Shown here piece after piece: positions 1 through 7,837 of a stretch of DNA of 42,569 nucleotides. The stretch comes from Gemmatimonadales bacterium. Lineage in GTDB: Bacteria; Gemmatimonadota; Gemmatimonadetes; Longimicrobiales; Gaopeijiaceae. The notes beneath the pieces are model-generated. The model was not told the origin of the DNA, searched no databases, and worked only from the letters and a program-made list of their open reading frames with translations. Location of the stretch: contig CP070829.1 of NCBI GenBank assembly GCA_020344755.1, positions 1,200,113 through 1,242,681 on the forward strand, read 5' to 3'. The position numbers and the translations under genes are program-made. The first letter of the stretch is position 1. Each line of letters opens with the position of its first letter.

Positions 1-357
1 GTCTACCTGCCCCAGGAGGTCATGGGGGAGCCGGCAGACTCCTTTGCGGCCCTCTTCGGGCGCTCTCATCGCGACGGCCAGCACACCGGATCGCTGGCGC
101 GCTACGGAGTTTACTTGCAGCTTGAATCAGGGGTTCTGCTTCGCACCGAACGGCAAGGGACCGGACATGGGAGCCCGTATTGGCACGACCGGCACGTTCC
201 CTTCATCCTGTTCGGTGAAGGGCTCGAGGCTACGGCCTCGGACGAGCCCGTCTTCACATACCAGATGGCTCCGACTCTGGCCGATCTTGCCGGAGTTCCA
301 GTCCCGCCTGGGCTGGACGGCGAGCCTATCCGGTTCCGGTCCGGGGGAGGTCCCTAG
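1..357 (+). CDS. Alkaline phosphatase / nucleotide pyrophosphatase superfamily protein, C-terminal part
   Basis: The reading frame is open from the first base, so the gene begins outside the window and only the last 118 residues are seen. The segment GTGHGSPYWHDRHVPFI followed by a run ending in YQMAPTLADLAGVP is typical of the C-terminal metal-binding part of alkaline-phosphatase-superfamily enzymes (PafA-like phosphatases, type I phosphodiesterases). The GHGS...DRHVP histidines fit zinc ligands in that family. Such enzymes are usually exported and hydrolyse phosphomonoesters or diesters. Substrate cannot be told from this fragment. It is followed by a 188-base gap with a candidate promoter, so it probably ends its own transcript. 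Confidence 0.8.
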   Translation, partial: VYLPQEVMGEPADSFAALFGRSHRDGQHTGSLARYGVYLQLESGVLLRTERQGTGHGSPYWHDRHVPFILFGEGLEATASDEPVFTYQMAPTLADLAGVPVPPGLDGEPIRFRSGGGP

Positions 358-367
358 CTCTCTTTTC

Positions 368-396
368 TTGACAGGGCCCCTCCGGTGGTCCATTAC
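368..396 (+). promoter_or_regulatory. Candidate sigma-70 promoter for the small-ORF/HD-GYP group
   Basis: A perfect -35 hexamer TTGACA lies at 368-373. At 17 bases spacing is a poor -10 (CATTAC, 391-396), within a locally AT-rich stretch. It lies just after the phosphatase stop and would give a leader of about 140 bases before the first small ORF. The weak -10 keeps confidence low. Nothing else is recognised between 397 and 545. Confidence 0.3.
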
Positions 397-545
397 TACG
401 ATCGAATTCCGTAAACATTTGATTACTGACGGTCCACTCCTGCGCTCTCCGAGCCATTGCGAGACTTGGAGATCCGGTGCGTCCGCCGGTGTAGCCAATC
501 GATTGGATTGCGGCGTCATTTCACGCCTCGAGGAAGACACCTCTC

Positions 546-632
546 ATGAGTTCCACCCCCATTCCATCGGGCCGGCTGTCCCGAACCGGAGCTGACCTGT
601 GGCGGTCGTGGTTCTTGGAGAGGTGCCCCTGA
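546..632 (+). CDS. Small ORF, 28 aa, translationally coupled to the next gene
   Basis: An ATG is preceded by GAGGAAG with nine bases spacing, a good ribosome binding site. The 28-residue product begins MSSTPIPSGRLSR, is basic, and has an aromatic patch (LWRSWFLE). Its TGA overlaps the ATG of the following gene as TGATG, the usual arrangement for a leader peptide coupled to a downstream gene. It could be a regulatory leader peptide or a genuine microprotein. No family is recognised. The call rests on the binding site and the stop-start overlap. Confidence 0.4.
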   Translation: MSSTPIPSGRLSRTGADLWRSWFLERCP

Positions 633-1366
633 TGGGCGCGAAAGAGAAGCCATCGGGGGAAGGCTGGACGATTCACGCCGTTGAGAAGCTCCTCAGCTCA
701 CTCACCGGCGTCGTGTCCGTCCGACTGGTAGCCAAGCCGGGCGCCGACATCGAGGAGATCCATCTCCTCACGACGGAGGAAGTGACGCCCAAGCAGACCG
801 TCCGAAATGTCGAGTCTGCCCTACTGGCGCACTTCGATCTCGAAATCGATCACCGCAAGATCTCAGTCGCGCAGACCAAGAGTCCCCCGGCAGCTACCAC
901 CGAGCCGCCAGCAGCGAGTGGCGCCCCCCTCAAGACCGTGGTCCATCCCCTGCCCACCTCTGCGGAGACCCGCCTTCTCTTCCTGGGGCATCAAGTCGAG
1001 ACGTTGCGCTCTCAGCGCGTGCGTATGGTGGTGAGTCTGGAGTGGCAGGGTGCTCGTTTCGAAGGCGAGGCCGGCGGGCCGGATGTGGCCCGCGGGCGCC
1101 TCGATACCGTTGCGAACGCGACATTGGGCGCCGTCGAGGCTGCCATGGCATCGACCGAAGGTGCCAACGACTTCAGCCTCACCCTGGACGGGGTGAAAGT
1201 CGTGGAAGTGTTCGACCGCTCCTACGTACTCGTGTCCGTCCACGCCCTGAGCCGGAGCCACATCACCCACTTGACCGGCACAGCTCTGGTCTCGGACACG
1301 CCTGACAAAGCAGTCATCATGGCGGCCCTTCAGGCCACGGACCGCTGGGTCCGGGGTCGCGTCTAG
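632..1366 (+). CDS. Conserved-looking hypothetical protein, two alpha/beta domains
   Basis: The 244-residue product has no signal peptide or membrane segment, so it is predicted cytoplasmic. The N-terminal third (about 5-80) alternates strands and helices and contains IEEIHLLT, TPKQTVRNVESALLAHF and IDHRKISVAQ. A proline/alanine-rich linker (about 85-110) leads to a second domain (about 118-244) with VRMVVSLEWQGARFEGEA and a long helix. The start was chosen at ATG 632 because GGAGAGG lies eight bases upstream; a GTG at 599 in the same frame lacks such a site. The layout suggests a small ligand-binding or regulatory protein, but no function is assigned. The neighbouring HD-GYP protein suggests a signalling role, by inference only. 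Confidence 0.75.
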   Translation: MGAKEKPSGEGWTIHAVEKLLSSLTGVVSVRLVAKPGADIEEIHLLTTEEVTPKQTVRNVESALLAHFDLEIDHRKISVAQTKSPPAATTEPPAASGAPLKTVVHPLPTSAETRLLFLGHQVETLRSQRVRMVVSLEWQGARFEGEAGGPDVARGRLDTVANATLGAVEAAMASTEGANDFSLTLDGVKVVEVFDRSYVLVSVHALSRSHITHLTGTALVSDTPDKAVIMAALQATDRWVRGRV

Positions 1367-1488
1367 ACACAAGCCAACAAAGGAGGTCCCCCCTCGGTTC
1401 GTCCAGAGCGAAGCTGAGCGGAGAGCGGAGCACAGCGGTTTCCACTAGCGGGGAAGCCGACTCCCAATCAAAAAGGAGGTGAGTGCTT

Positions 1489-1557
1489 ATGTTCGAAGCT
1501 CTTATGGATGCTTTCGGCGCCGCGATGGCGCACATGATGGGCATCATTGCCTGGTAG
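1489..1557 (+). CDS. Small ORF, 22 aa, with a perfect Shine-Dalgarno sequence
   Basis: AAAAAGGAGGTGAG lies directly upstream of this ATG, one of the best ribosome binding sites in the window. The 22 residues begin MFEALMDAFGAAMA, continue as a methionine-rich amphipathic or hydrophobic helix, and end in IIAW. Such a peptide could insert in a membrane, be exported as a signal, or act on the adjacent membrane HD-GYP protein. It ends 26 bases before that gene's start. No family is recognised. The quality of the binding site is the main evidence that it is translated. Confidence 0.55.
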   Translation: MFEALMDAFGAAMAHMMGIIAW

Positions 1558-1583
1558 CGGGCGGACCGAGGGGGAACACCTAC

Positions 1584-2978
1584 ATGGTGCGAAGCCGTAT
1601 CATCCACGCCTATGTCGCCTCGATGACGCTCGCGGCGATCATCGCGGTGACATACGTGGACTGGGGCTCTCTGCGGGCGCTACCTGAAGGGTCTTGGGTT
1701 GGACTGCTGGTGCTGTTCGGGTTTGGCCTTCTTTCCGAACATCAGGCAGTCAAGACCGTGCTGGGTGAAGGCGTAGGCACACACGCCATCACTTTTATTC
1801 CGCTTCTCGCAACAGTTGTTCTCTACGGCCCCGCGGCCCCTGTTGCCTTCATGGCCTCGGTCGGAGCGATCGGCGAATTTGTCATTCGTCGGAAGCCATT
1901 CCAGCGGGCCCTCTTCAACGTCTCACAGTATCTAGTGGCCACGACAGTGGCCGGTAAGGCGTTCGAGTGGTTTGGGGGTGACGCCCTAGTTTGGGATGGT
2001 GCCTTCGACCCCCAATTGCTTCCCTTTGCCGCGTTTGGGGTCACAATGTTGGCCCTGAACCAGTTCTTCGTCGCGGGGGCAATTTCTCTCAGCCAGGACA
2101 TGAGGCTCAGAGAGGTTGTTCAAAAGGTTGCTGGGCCCGCAGGTGCGACGGCGACGTACGATCTACTAATCAGCCCAGTGGCTCTGATCGTGGCCTTCCT
2201 CTACCTGGAGGTTGACTGGCCCGGACTTCTTCTTGCTGTGTTCCCACTTCTCTTCATTCGACACGCCTATCTACTCAACTTCAGGCTCCAACAGGCTAAC
2301 CGGGACCTCCTAAAAGCTCTCGTCAAGGCCATTGAGACTCGCGACCCGTATACATCCGGCCACTCCCTTCGGGTCCAGGCGCTGGCTGGCCGGATAGCCT
2401 CTTCGATGGGCCTGCCTGAATACCGAAAGAGGAACATCGAACAGGCCGCGCTCCTTCATGACATCGGCAAGATCGACGCTATCTACACGGAAATCCTGAA
2501 GAAGCCCGATTCCCTTTCGGCGTCCGAGCGCGCTGTCATCGAATCCCATGTGACCAAGGGAGTGGAACTCCTCACCTCGATTTCCTCCTTTCCGAAGGAG
2601 GTGATCGAGTCGGTCAGATCGCATCACGAGCGCGAGGACGGAAAAGGCTATCCTGACGGACTCAGGGCACCCGATATCCCTTTGGGGGCGAAGATCATCA
2701 ACGTCTGCGATGCCATTGACGCGATGCTGTCAGATCGTCCCTACCGTTCCGCTCTGTCCATCGAGACAGTCAAAGAGGAGTTGGTACGGTACCGCGGGGT
2801 CCAGTTTGACGAGAGGGTGGTGGATCATGTGATCTTGGGCGACCTACTAGCAGACCATGCCGATCAGGTCGCGAGTGAGTACGCCGACGGCGCACTCGAT
2901 CTCGAGAAGGTCTCTGTGGGACGAACACTCAGCGAGCGAACGGGTGAGACCCAGGGACCCACGCCAAGCCACCCCTAA
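1584..2978 (+). CDS. Membrane-bound HD-GYP domain phosphodiesterase
   Basis: The 464-residue protein has about seven hydrophobic segments in its first 240 residues (a MASE-like sensor region), then an HD-GYP domain. HD is seen in LLHDIGKID (about 292-293) and the GYP signature in HHEREDGKGYPDGL (about 347-360), so the usual metal ligands and the GYP motif are present. HD-GYP enzymes hydrolyse cyclic di-GMP or related cyclic dinucleotides at the inner membrane. ATG 1584 was chosen: it follows a G-rich site and places the first membrane helix directly at the N-terminus. Base composition is lower in GC than genes further right. Its 3' end overlaps the convergent STAND regulator by four bases. 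Confidence 0.9.
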   Translation: MVRSRIIHAYVASMTLAAIIAVTYVDWGSLRALPEGSWVGLLVLFGFGLLSEHQAVKTVLGEGVGTHAITFIPLLATVVLYGPAAPVAFMASVGAIGEFVIRRKPFQRALFNVSQYLVATTVAGKAFEWFGGDALVWDGAFDPQLLPFAAFGVTMLALNQFFVAGAISLSQDMRLREVVQKVAGPAGATATYDLLISPVALIVAFLYLEVDWPGLLLAVFPLLFIRHAYLLNFRLQQANRDLLKALVKAIETRDPYTSGHSLRVQALAGRIASSMGLPEYRKRNIEQAALLHDIGKIDAIYTEILKKPDSLSASERAVIESHVTKGVELLTSISSFPKEVIESVRSHHEREDGKGYPDGLRAPDIPLGAKIINVCDAIDAMLSDRPYRSALSIETVKEELVRYRGVQFDERVVDHVILGDLLADHADQVASEYADGALDLEKVSVGRTLSERTGETQGPTPSHP

Positions 2979-5900
2979 GAGTATCTCTCAAGCTCAGCAA
3001 TCCGCTTCGCCAACTGCCGCTTGCAGGGTACGTTGGTACCTCCCATGACTCGATGGGAGTCACGAAGATAGTCCAGCGCCTGGTGCCGGTGTCCTTGCCT
3101 TCGCATCAGTTCGGCACGTGCCTCCGGAACGAGTGCGAGATTAGACGCGAAGGGGAAGCTCAGGTCACAGTCCTCGAGCGTTCGTCCGCACGATCGAGCT
3201 TCGGAGAGCCTCCCAGATTCGAGAGCTACCAGGAGTCGCACGGCAGTCGAGAGCACCTCGATGGTCCGGCCGAAGACCTGGGCCCTACCCCCGAGCACCT
3301 CCAACTGCTCCTCAGCCCCGGGGAAGTCTCCCGTGCGCAAGCAGAGGATTGCATGATTGACCGCCATCGCACCCCGCTGGACTTCGGCGGGTAGCACCAT
3401 ACCCGAACTGGCACGGCTGAGACAGGATTCTGCCTCGAGCCACTGACCTGTATCCAGGTGCCACAGCGCGAGGGCAGACCAAAGTGCGATACGTGAGGGG
3501 AGATTTCCGAAGCCGGTGGCAAGGTGATCAGCTCGATCGACCAGAATCGCCGCTCGGTGCCGGGTGAAGAGCCCTCTGGCCCAGAGACAAAGCAGTAACC
3601 GGTGCAGGCAATCGAGGTGCCTTGAGTCCTCTTTTCCTCGACTTTCAAGGTAGCTCTTCCTAGCGAGCCTGAGGCCTTCCCTGGGTGAGCCAAGGTAGGT
3701 GAGTCGGGCGCCAACGAATGCGAATTCTCTGGGAGCCTGATCTGACTTGAGGTGCCTTCGAAGATGGCCGAGTGCCTCGTCCAGTGATTCTCGATGGTGG
3801 AAGTGGTCCGCTACCGTGAGCCAGGTCTCCAAGACTGCGGAGATGAGTTCTGGCCTCCGATGGCGAGAGACTCTCGCGTACTCGGACCGTATCGACTTGA
3901 AGGACGATTCTTGGTCCATTCCGTCCCTCACTTCCACCCCAATCTCCTGCAATGCGGTCTCAACATCCCCAACCTGGTCCCCACGATCCACGTAGCCGAG
4001 ACGAGCGCGGCCGAACCAGTGGATTGCCTGCTTGAAGTCACCCATTCCTGAGTGAATCGACCCCAGGGCCTGAGCGATCTCGGGATCAAGCTGGTCATTC
4101 GCGGCGACACTCCGCTCCAGGAGAACCATTGCCTCGGCAAATGCCGTGCGGTCGCGCGCCTGGATTCCGGCTCGCTTGAACCAGTCGGCGGCCTCCACCG
4201 ACCGACCTGCCTCCATCAGGTGATGAGCCACGAGGCCAGGATCGGTCTCACCCGGCATGCGAAGAAGGACATCCGCCATATGGGCGTGTGTTTCTCGCCT
4301 CAGGGGGCCGGGAAGCTCCCGCTGGACGAACTCCCTCAAGAGGGTCGAGGTGACGACAGCGGTATCTCCCTCGACTCCTGCGAGGCCCCGCTCCTCGAGG
4401 GACCGCACGAGCCCGGAGGCCTCGAGGACCCCACACCCGAGCAGCTCCGACAGTACGGGGAGCCCAAGCTGCCCTCCACCAAGGGCGAGAAGGATGAGCG
4501 TCCGCTGCTCTGCCGGAGAGAGTTCGCGAACTCGACGCCTCAAGAGTTCCTCCAGGCTCGGCCCCAGGGGTGCCGAGAGCACGGGTCTCCCCTCCAGCGC
4601 TCGAAGGAGCTCGACGATCCTCCCCGGACGCCCTCCTCCCAAGCGCGCCACATCGTTGACCTGCTTCTCGCCGAGTTCGGGGGCGACATACCGTGCGAGC
4701 CGCTCTGCGTCCGAGAGTGGAAGGTCCAGGAGTGGGACGATCTCGGGGTCCACGCCGCGGAACCGAAACAGCAGTTCGTTCAGGCCGGTCTCATCCTCGG
4801 TGCACCAGGTTCCCACGAGGCGGGCGTTGCTGACCAGAACCAGTCGTGTAACCACTTCGACGGTGGACCGATCGAGGAGGTCGAGGTCATCCACGAGGAG
4901 TATGACCTCCGCCCGGCCATAGGCGATCACGAAGAGGTCTGCGAGGGCGCGGGCCACCCGGAGGTAGGAACCGGGACCACCCAAATGCGCCAGCGTGTGC
5001 AGATCCTGGGACTCGAACTGCACGGGAAGGGCTCGTCGGATGATCTCCTTCTCGGGCTGGCCGATCTCGTGGAAGGCCTGAACGAGCACGTCGTCATTGA
5101 GCAATTGACCTAGTCCGCCGAAGGGCGTGTGCCTCTCGAACGGCATTCCCCGCGCGCCGAGACTGACGGTGTCTTCCTGGTTCGAGAGGAGGGCCGCCAC
5201 CGTCTGCCCGAGGATCCGAGAACGCCCCACCCCCCGGGCACCTGTGACGAGGATGCAGGAGGCACCGGACGCGAGAAGCTCATAGACCTGGCGTACCTCC
5301 AGGTCTCGACCAAGAAGGGGAATGGAGGACTCGGCACCGGCCGTGGCGAGCCGAAGCAGACGTTCGCTGGTCGCCGCGACCCGACGTGCTGTGGGCAGGC
5401 TCTCCAAGGGTAGGTCGTCCCCCATGATACGGCGGAACTCGACCTCCGCCTCCCGGACCCGGCCAGTGCGGAGTAGTGCCCAGAGCAGGTCCCGCCATGC
5501 CCCATGCAGGAGGGGGCCTTCATCCAGGTTCGTGAGGACCCGGTCCGGATGGTCCTCAAGGCGAGCGGAGTCCAGGCCCCGGGCGGAACCGAGGCTCGCC
5601 AATCGCTTCCGGTGGGAACGGATCTCCAGCACCCGGTCGTCGAAGCGCGCGGAAGGCGAGGGAACGGCCGCTCCGATGTCCCCGTACCGCCAGAGAACCT
5701 CGACCGTGGAGCAGATCATGAGTTGGGTGCCCTCGGCACGAACGATCGTCTGGCCTGCCTTCCGGTTTACCGAGTAGCTCAACTGGCGAATCCGGTGGCG
5801 GGTCGCGTGCGAGCTGCCAACGTCCCAGAGGACCTGGATGACCTCCTTTCGGCGAACTCCCTCTTCCGCCCCGTGCGCCAGAAGTAGGAGATAGGCTTGC

Positions 5901-6010
5901 TGGGTCGGAGAGAGCCGCACGGGGCGATCCCGCACGCGCAGCGCGACCCCATCACCGATCTCGAGGAGAACGGGCGGAGGCGTGGACGGGTCAGGCGGGT
6001 TGGCGCTCAC
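2975..6010 (-). CDS. SARP-like transcriptional regulator with STAND ATPase and TPR domains
   Basis: The 1011-residue protein starts with a winged-helix DNA-binding domain (about 20-100) and a bacterial transcriptional activation-like helical region (about 105-225). A STAND-type AAA ATPase follows: Walker A GARGVGRSR (about 257-265), Walker B VILLVDDLD (about 369-377). The last 400 residues are TPR-like helical repeats. Such proteins act as signal-gated activators. The Walker A lysine position carries arginine, which may weaken nucleotide hydrolysis. The GTG start at 6010 has GAAGG five bases upstream and lies inside the end of the AraC gene (20-base overlap), so the two are translationally coupled. 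Confidence 0.85.
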   Translation of the reverse strand: MSANPPDPSTPPPVLLEIGDGVALRVRDRPVRLSPTQQAYLLLLAHGAEEGVRRKEVIQVLWDVGSSHATRHRIRQLSYSVNRKAGQTIVRAEGTQLMICSTVEVLWRYGDIGAAVPSPSARFDDRVLEIRSHRKRLASLGSARGLDSARLEDHPDRVLTNLDEGPLLHGAWRDLLWALLRTGRVREAEVEFRRIMGDDLPLESLPTARRVAATSERLLRLATAGAESSIPLLGRDLEVRQVYELLASGASCILVTGARGVGRSRILGQTVAALLSNQEDTVSLGARGMPFERHTPFGGLGQLLNDDVLVQAFHEIGQPEKEIIRRALPVQFESQDLHTLAHLGGPGSYLRVARALADLFVIAYGRAEVILLVDDLDLLDRSTVEVVTRLVLVSNARLVGTWCTEDETGLNELLFRFRGVDPEIVPLLDLPLSDAERLARYVAPELGEKQVNDVARLGGGRPGRIVELLRALEGRPVLSAPLGPSLEELLRRRVRELSPAEQRTLILLALGGGQLGLPVLSELLGCGVLEASGLVRSLEERGLAGVEGDTAVVTSTLLREFVQRELPGPLRRETHAHMADVLLRMPGETDPGLVAHHLMEAGRSVEAADWFKRAGIQARDRTAFAEAMVLLERSVAANDQLDPEIAQALGSIHSGMGDFKQAIHWFGRARLGYVDRGDQVGDVETALQEIGVEVRDGMDQESSFKSIRSEYARVSRHRRPELISAVLETWLTVADHFHHRESLDEALGHLRRHLKSDQAPREFAFVGARLTYLGSPREGLRLARKSYLESRGKEDSRHLDCLHRLLLCLWARGLFTRHRAAILVDRADHLATGFGNLPSRIALWSALALWHLDTGQWLEAESCLSRASSGMVLPAEVQRGAMAVNHAILCLRTGDFPGAEEQLEVLGGRAQVFGRTIEVLSTAVRLLVALESGRLSEARSCGRTLEDCDLSFPFASNLALVPEARAELMRRQGHRHQALDYLRDSHRVMGGTNVPCKRQLAKRIAELERYS

Positions 6011-6842
6011 TGTACCTTCGCTTCGTACGAGGGGGGCCGACCGGGAGCCTCGACTGGAGCCTTGCCAGACGCTCCGCGCCGAATCCGCCCTCGTCCGCCT
6101 CCTGTTGGATCCACCGCTCCACGACCCATTCCCACCCCAAGCGTATGGCCGCCTCGCTGGGCCGCAGCCCGGTAAGGCGCTTCATCTGATTGCTCAGGGA
6201 GAATCCGTCCGGGTACCCGTGCTCGTACGCCACGGCCATGAGCGTCGAGCCGGGGCGCTGAAGGTCGAGGGCCACACGGAGGACTCGCCCGAAATGCAGC
6301 CAGTGCGAGGGAACGGGGAGCCCCTCACGCAGGAACCGCCGTCCCAGAGCTCGGCGGGACATGTAGAGCCCGCGGGCAAGGCCGCTCACGGTCTGGACCT
6401 GGTCGGAGAGTTCCAGCACGCGGCGAAGAGTCCGCCTGAGGTCCGTATCCAGGACAAGGCCGCGCCAGCTCAGGTATTCAACCACCGTCGCGGGCAGGTC
6501 CGGCGGCGGGCTCGCCAGCAGGGTGCGGATGTCCAGTGGGTCGGGGGTGTCATGGTAGGGAAGAAGGCTGTGAGGTCGGCACTGATCCACGAGGCCGAAC
6601 AGGTCCTGGGGTCTGGACACTTCGTCCGACCGGGGGAGGACGACGATGAGGGGAATACCACCGGGCCGGTTTCGAAGGCACGACGGAAAGGCCTCCTCGC
6701 CTTCCGAGCCCATGCACCAGAGGAGAGCCGAGCCATCGGCGGCGGGGAGTCGAAGGAGCGAGCGACCCACGGACACCGGTACGAACATCCGGTAGGGTGG
6801 ACGAAAGAGATAGAGCTGGTCAGGGCGTGAAGGGCGGGTCAT
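5991..6842 (-). CDS. AraC-family transcriptional regulator
   Basis: The 283-residue protein has a C-terminal AraC-type double helix-turn-helix: helices around SGLARGLYMSRRALGRRF and MAVAYEHGYPDGFSLSNQMK, ending in the family's LTGLRPSEA. The N-terminal 150 residues show no recognised ligand domain. The start at 6842 is supported by AAGGAGGA seven bases upstream, although the frame stays open for another 74 codons. It is first in a two-gene unit with the STAND regulator, whose start lies within its end. Direct repeats about 50-80 bases upstream are a plausible operator. Ligand and target are unknown. Confidence 0.85.
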   Translation of the reverse strand: MTRPSRPDQLYLFRPPYRMFVPVSVGRSLLRLPAADGSALLWCMGSEGEEAFPSCLRNRPGGIPLIVVLPRSDEVSRPQDLFGLVDQCRPHSLLPYHDTPDPLDIRTLLASPPPDLPATVVEYLSWRGLVLDTDLRRTLRRVLELSDQVQTVSGLARGLYMSRRALGRRFLREGLPVPSHWLHFGRVLRVALDLQRPGSTLMAVAYEHGYPDGFSLSNQMKRLTGLRPSEAAIRLGWEWVVERWIQQEADEGGFGAERLARLQSRLPVGPPRTKRRYSERQPA

Positions 6843-6891
6843 GGACTCCTCCTTGGCTGGAGTTGCGGAAGGAGAACACCAATAGGGGGTC

Positions 6892-6919
6892 GGCATCACC
6901 ATGGTATCATTGGTATCAT
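6892..6919. repeat. Direct repeats, GGTATCA-type, candidate operator
   Basis: TGGTATCAT occurs twice in exact tandem (6902-6910 and 6911-6919), with a related GGCATCA at 6892-6898. The spacing (about 9-11 bases) is close to one helical turn, and the repeats lie upstream of the AraC gene start. This is the only clear repeat in the 301-base divergent region 6843-7143 apart from the palindrome and promoter near its TetR end. It may be an activator or repressor site for the AraC or STAND protein. Function is inferred. Confidence 0.45.
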
Positions 6920-7086
6920 CGTCGAGAGCGAATTGCATCATCGCGGGGACCCGCAAGGCTTGGACTGAAGCTTCCTCCCGGGCGGTCGGCGGTGGGCATT
7001 GCGGAGAGTTGGAATGGCCCGACGAGCCGGTCTCGGACGCGTGCCAGGTCGCCCCGGACGCCATGAATCGCCCCCCGCAGGAAGAA

Positions 7087-7115
7087 TTGCCGCCACGTGC
7101 CCAAACAGTTATAGA
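7087..7115 (+). promoter_or_regulatory. Sigma-70-like promoter of the TetR gene
   Basis: TTGCCG (7087-7092) and TATAGA (7110-7115) are separated by exactly 17 bases. Transcription would start near 7122, inside the palindrome at 7118-7132, leaving a short leader of about 22 bases. The surrounding DNA is markedly AT-rich for this window. Confidence 0.5.
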
Positions 7116-7117
7116 AT

Positions 7118-7132
7118 CAGAATACTATTCTG
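7118..7132. promoter_or_regulatory. Palindromic operator candidate, CAGAATA-C-TATTCTG
   Basis: A perfect 15-base palindrome (seven-base arms, one central base) overlaps the predicted transcription start of the TetR gene. TetR repressors commonly bind such sites to control their own genes, so autoregulation of the TetR/plug-protein pair is likely. A longer 22-base version including the upstream ATAGAAT recurs inside the hcrA-like gene at 26765-26786. Confidence 0.5.
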
Positions 7133-7143
7133 TCCTTCTCCCG

Positions 7144-7833
7144 ATGCGTGCCATGGCTGAGCCCAGACACATCCCGCCGAAGCAGGACCGGAGTCGTCGG
7201 ACTCTGGAGCGGATCGAAGTCGCGACTCTCGAGCTCATCTCCGAAAAGGGAGTAGAGGCTACGACGATCCAGGACATCGTGAAGAGGGCCCGAAGCTCCG
7301 TGGGGTCGTTCTATGCCCGCTTCCCGGCGAAGGAGGACCTCCTTCTCCACCTGGAGGAGAAGGTCTGGAGCCAGGCGCGCGAGCGCTTCGACGAGGCACT
7401 TGAAGAGCGGGACTTCGAAGGGGTCTCTCTCACCGGGCTCCTCGAACCTCTGGTCCAGCTGCTCTTGCAGACCCAACGGGAGGACGCCCGCCAACGGCGG
7501 TTCCTGGACATCCGCAATGGGCGAAACGAGCGGGGGGCGGGGATGAGGAAGTTCCACGCCCATATTCTCAGCCGTGTACGGCCCCTGATTCTGGAGCGCC
7601 AATCCGACATCATGCACCCCATTCCCGAACGAGCCGTGGACCTCGGCTTCGCCGCCGTTGTAGGAGCGATACGGGTCCTGGACGACGGAACGCTGGAAGA
7701 AGGCGCCCGGGCGGGACTGTCCGACGAATCGGTGGTGCCCGAGTTGGCCCGCCTGTATAGATCCTACCTGGGTGGGGGACGGCCCGAGGGCGAGGCCCCG
7801 CCCCAGATGGAGTTCTTCGACATTTGGGAGTAA
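7144..7833 (+). CDS. TetR-family transcriptional regulator
   Basis: The 229-residue protein has the N-terminal TetR helix-turn-helix: RIEVATLELISEKGVEATT, then IQDIVKRARSSVGSFYARF and the KEDLL helix. The rest is an all-helical ligand domain of usual length. The start ATG 7144 (or 7153) follows a promoter and palindrome by a few bases and has no clear ribosome binding site; the frame is open further upstream but that part carries the promoter. The next gene begins four bases after its stop, so it probably controls, and is transcribed with, the secreted plug-like protein. Inducer unknown. Confidence 0.9.
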   Translation: MRAMAEPRHIPPKQDRSRRTLERIEVATLELISEKGVEATTIQDIVKRARSSVGSFYARFPAKEDLLLHLEEKVWSQARERFDEALEERDFEGVSLTGLLEPLVQLLLQTQREDARQRRFLDIRNGRNERGAGMRKFHAHILSRVRPLILERQSDIMHPIPERAVDLGFAAVVGAIRVLDDGTLEEGARAGLSDESVVPELARLYRSYLGGGRPEGEAPPQMEFFDIWE

Positions 7834-7837
7834 CTGG

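Noticed and set aside
4052..5113. A 353-codon open frame on the plus strand opposite the STAND regulator
   Set aside because: It is antisense to a gene with recognisable domains, its translation has no family features, and long antisense frames are expected in GC-rich coding DNA.
6901..7143. An 81-codon N-terminal extension of the TetR protein
   Set aside because: This stretch holds the promoter, palindrome and part of the tandem repeats, and TetR proteins begin close to the helix-turn-helix.
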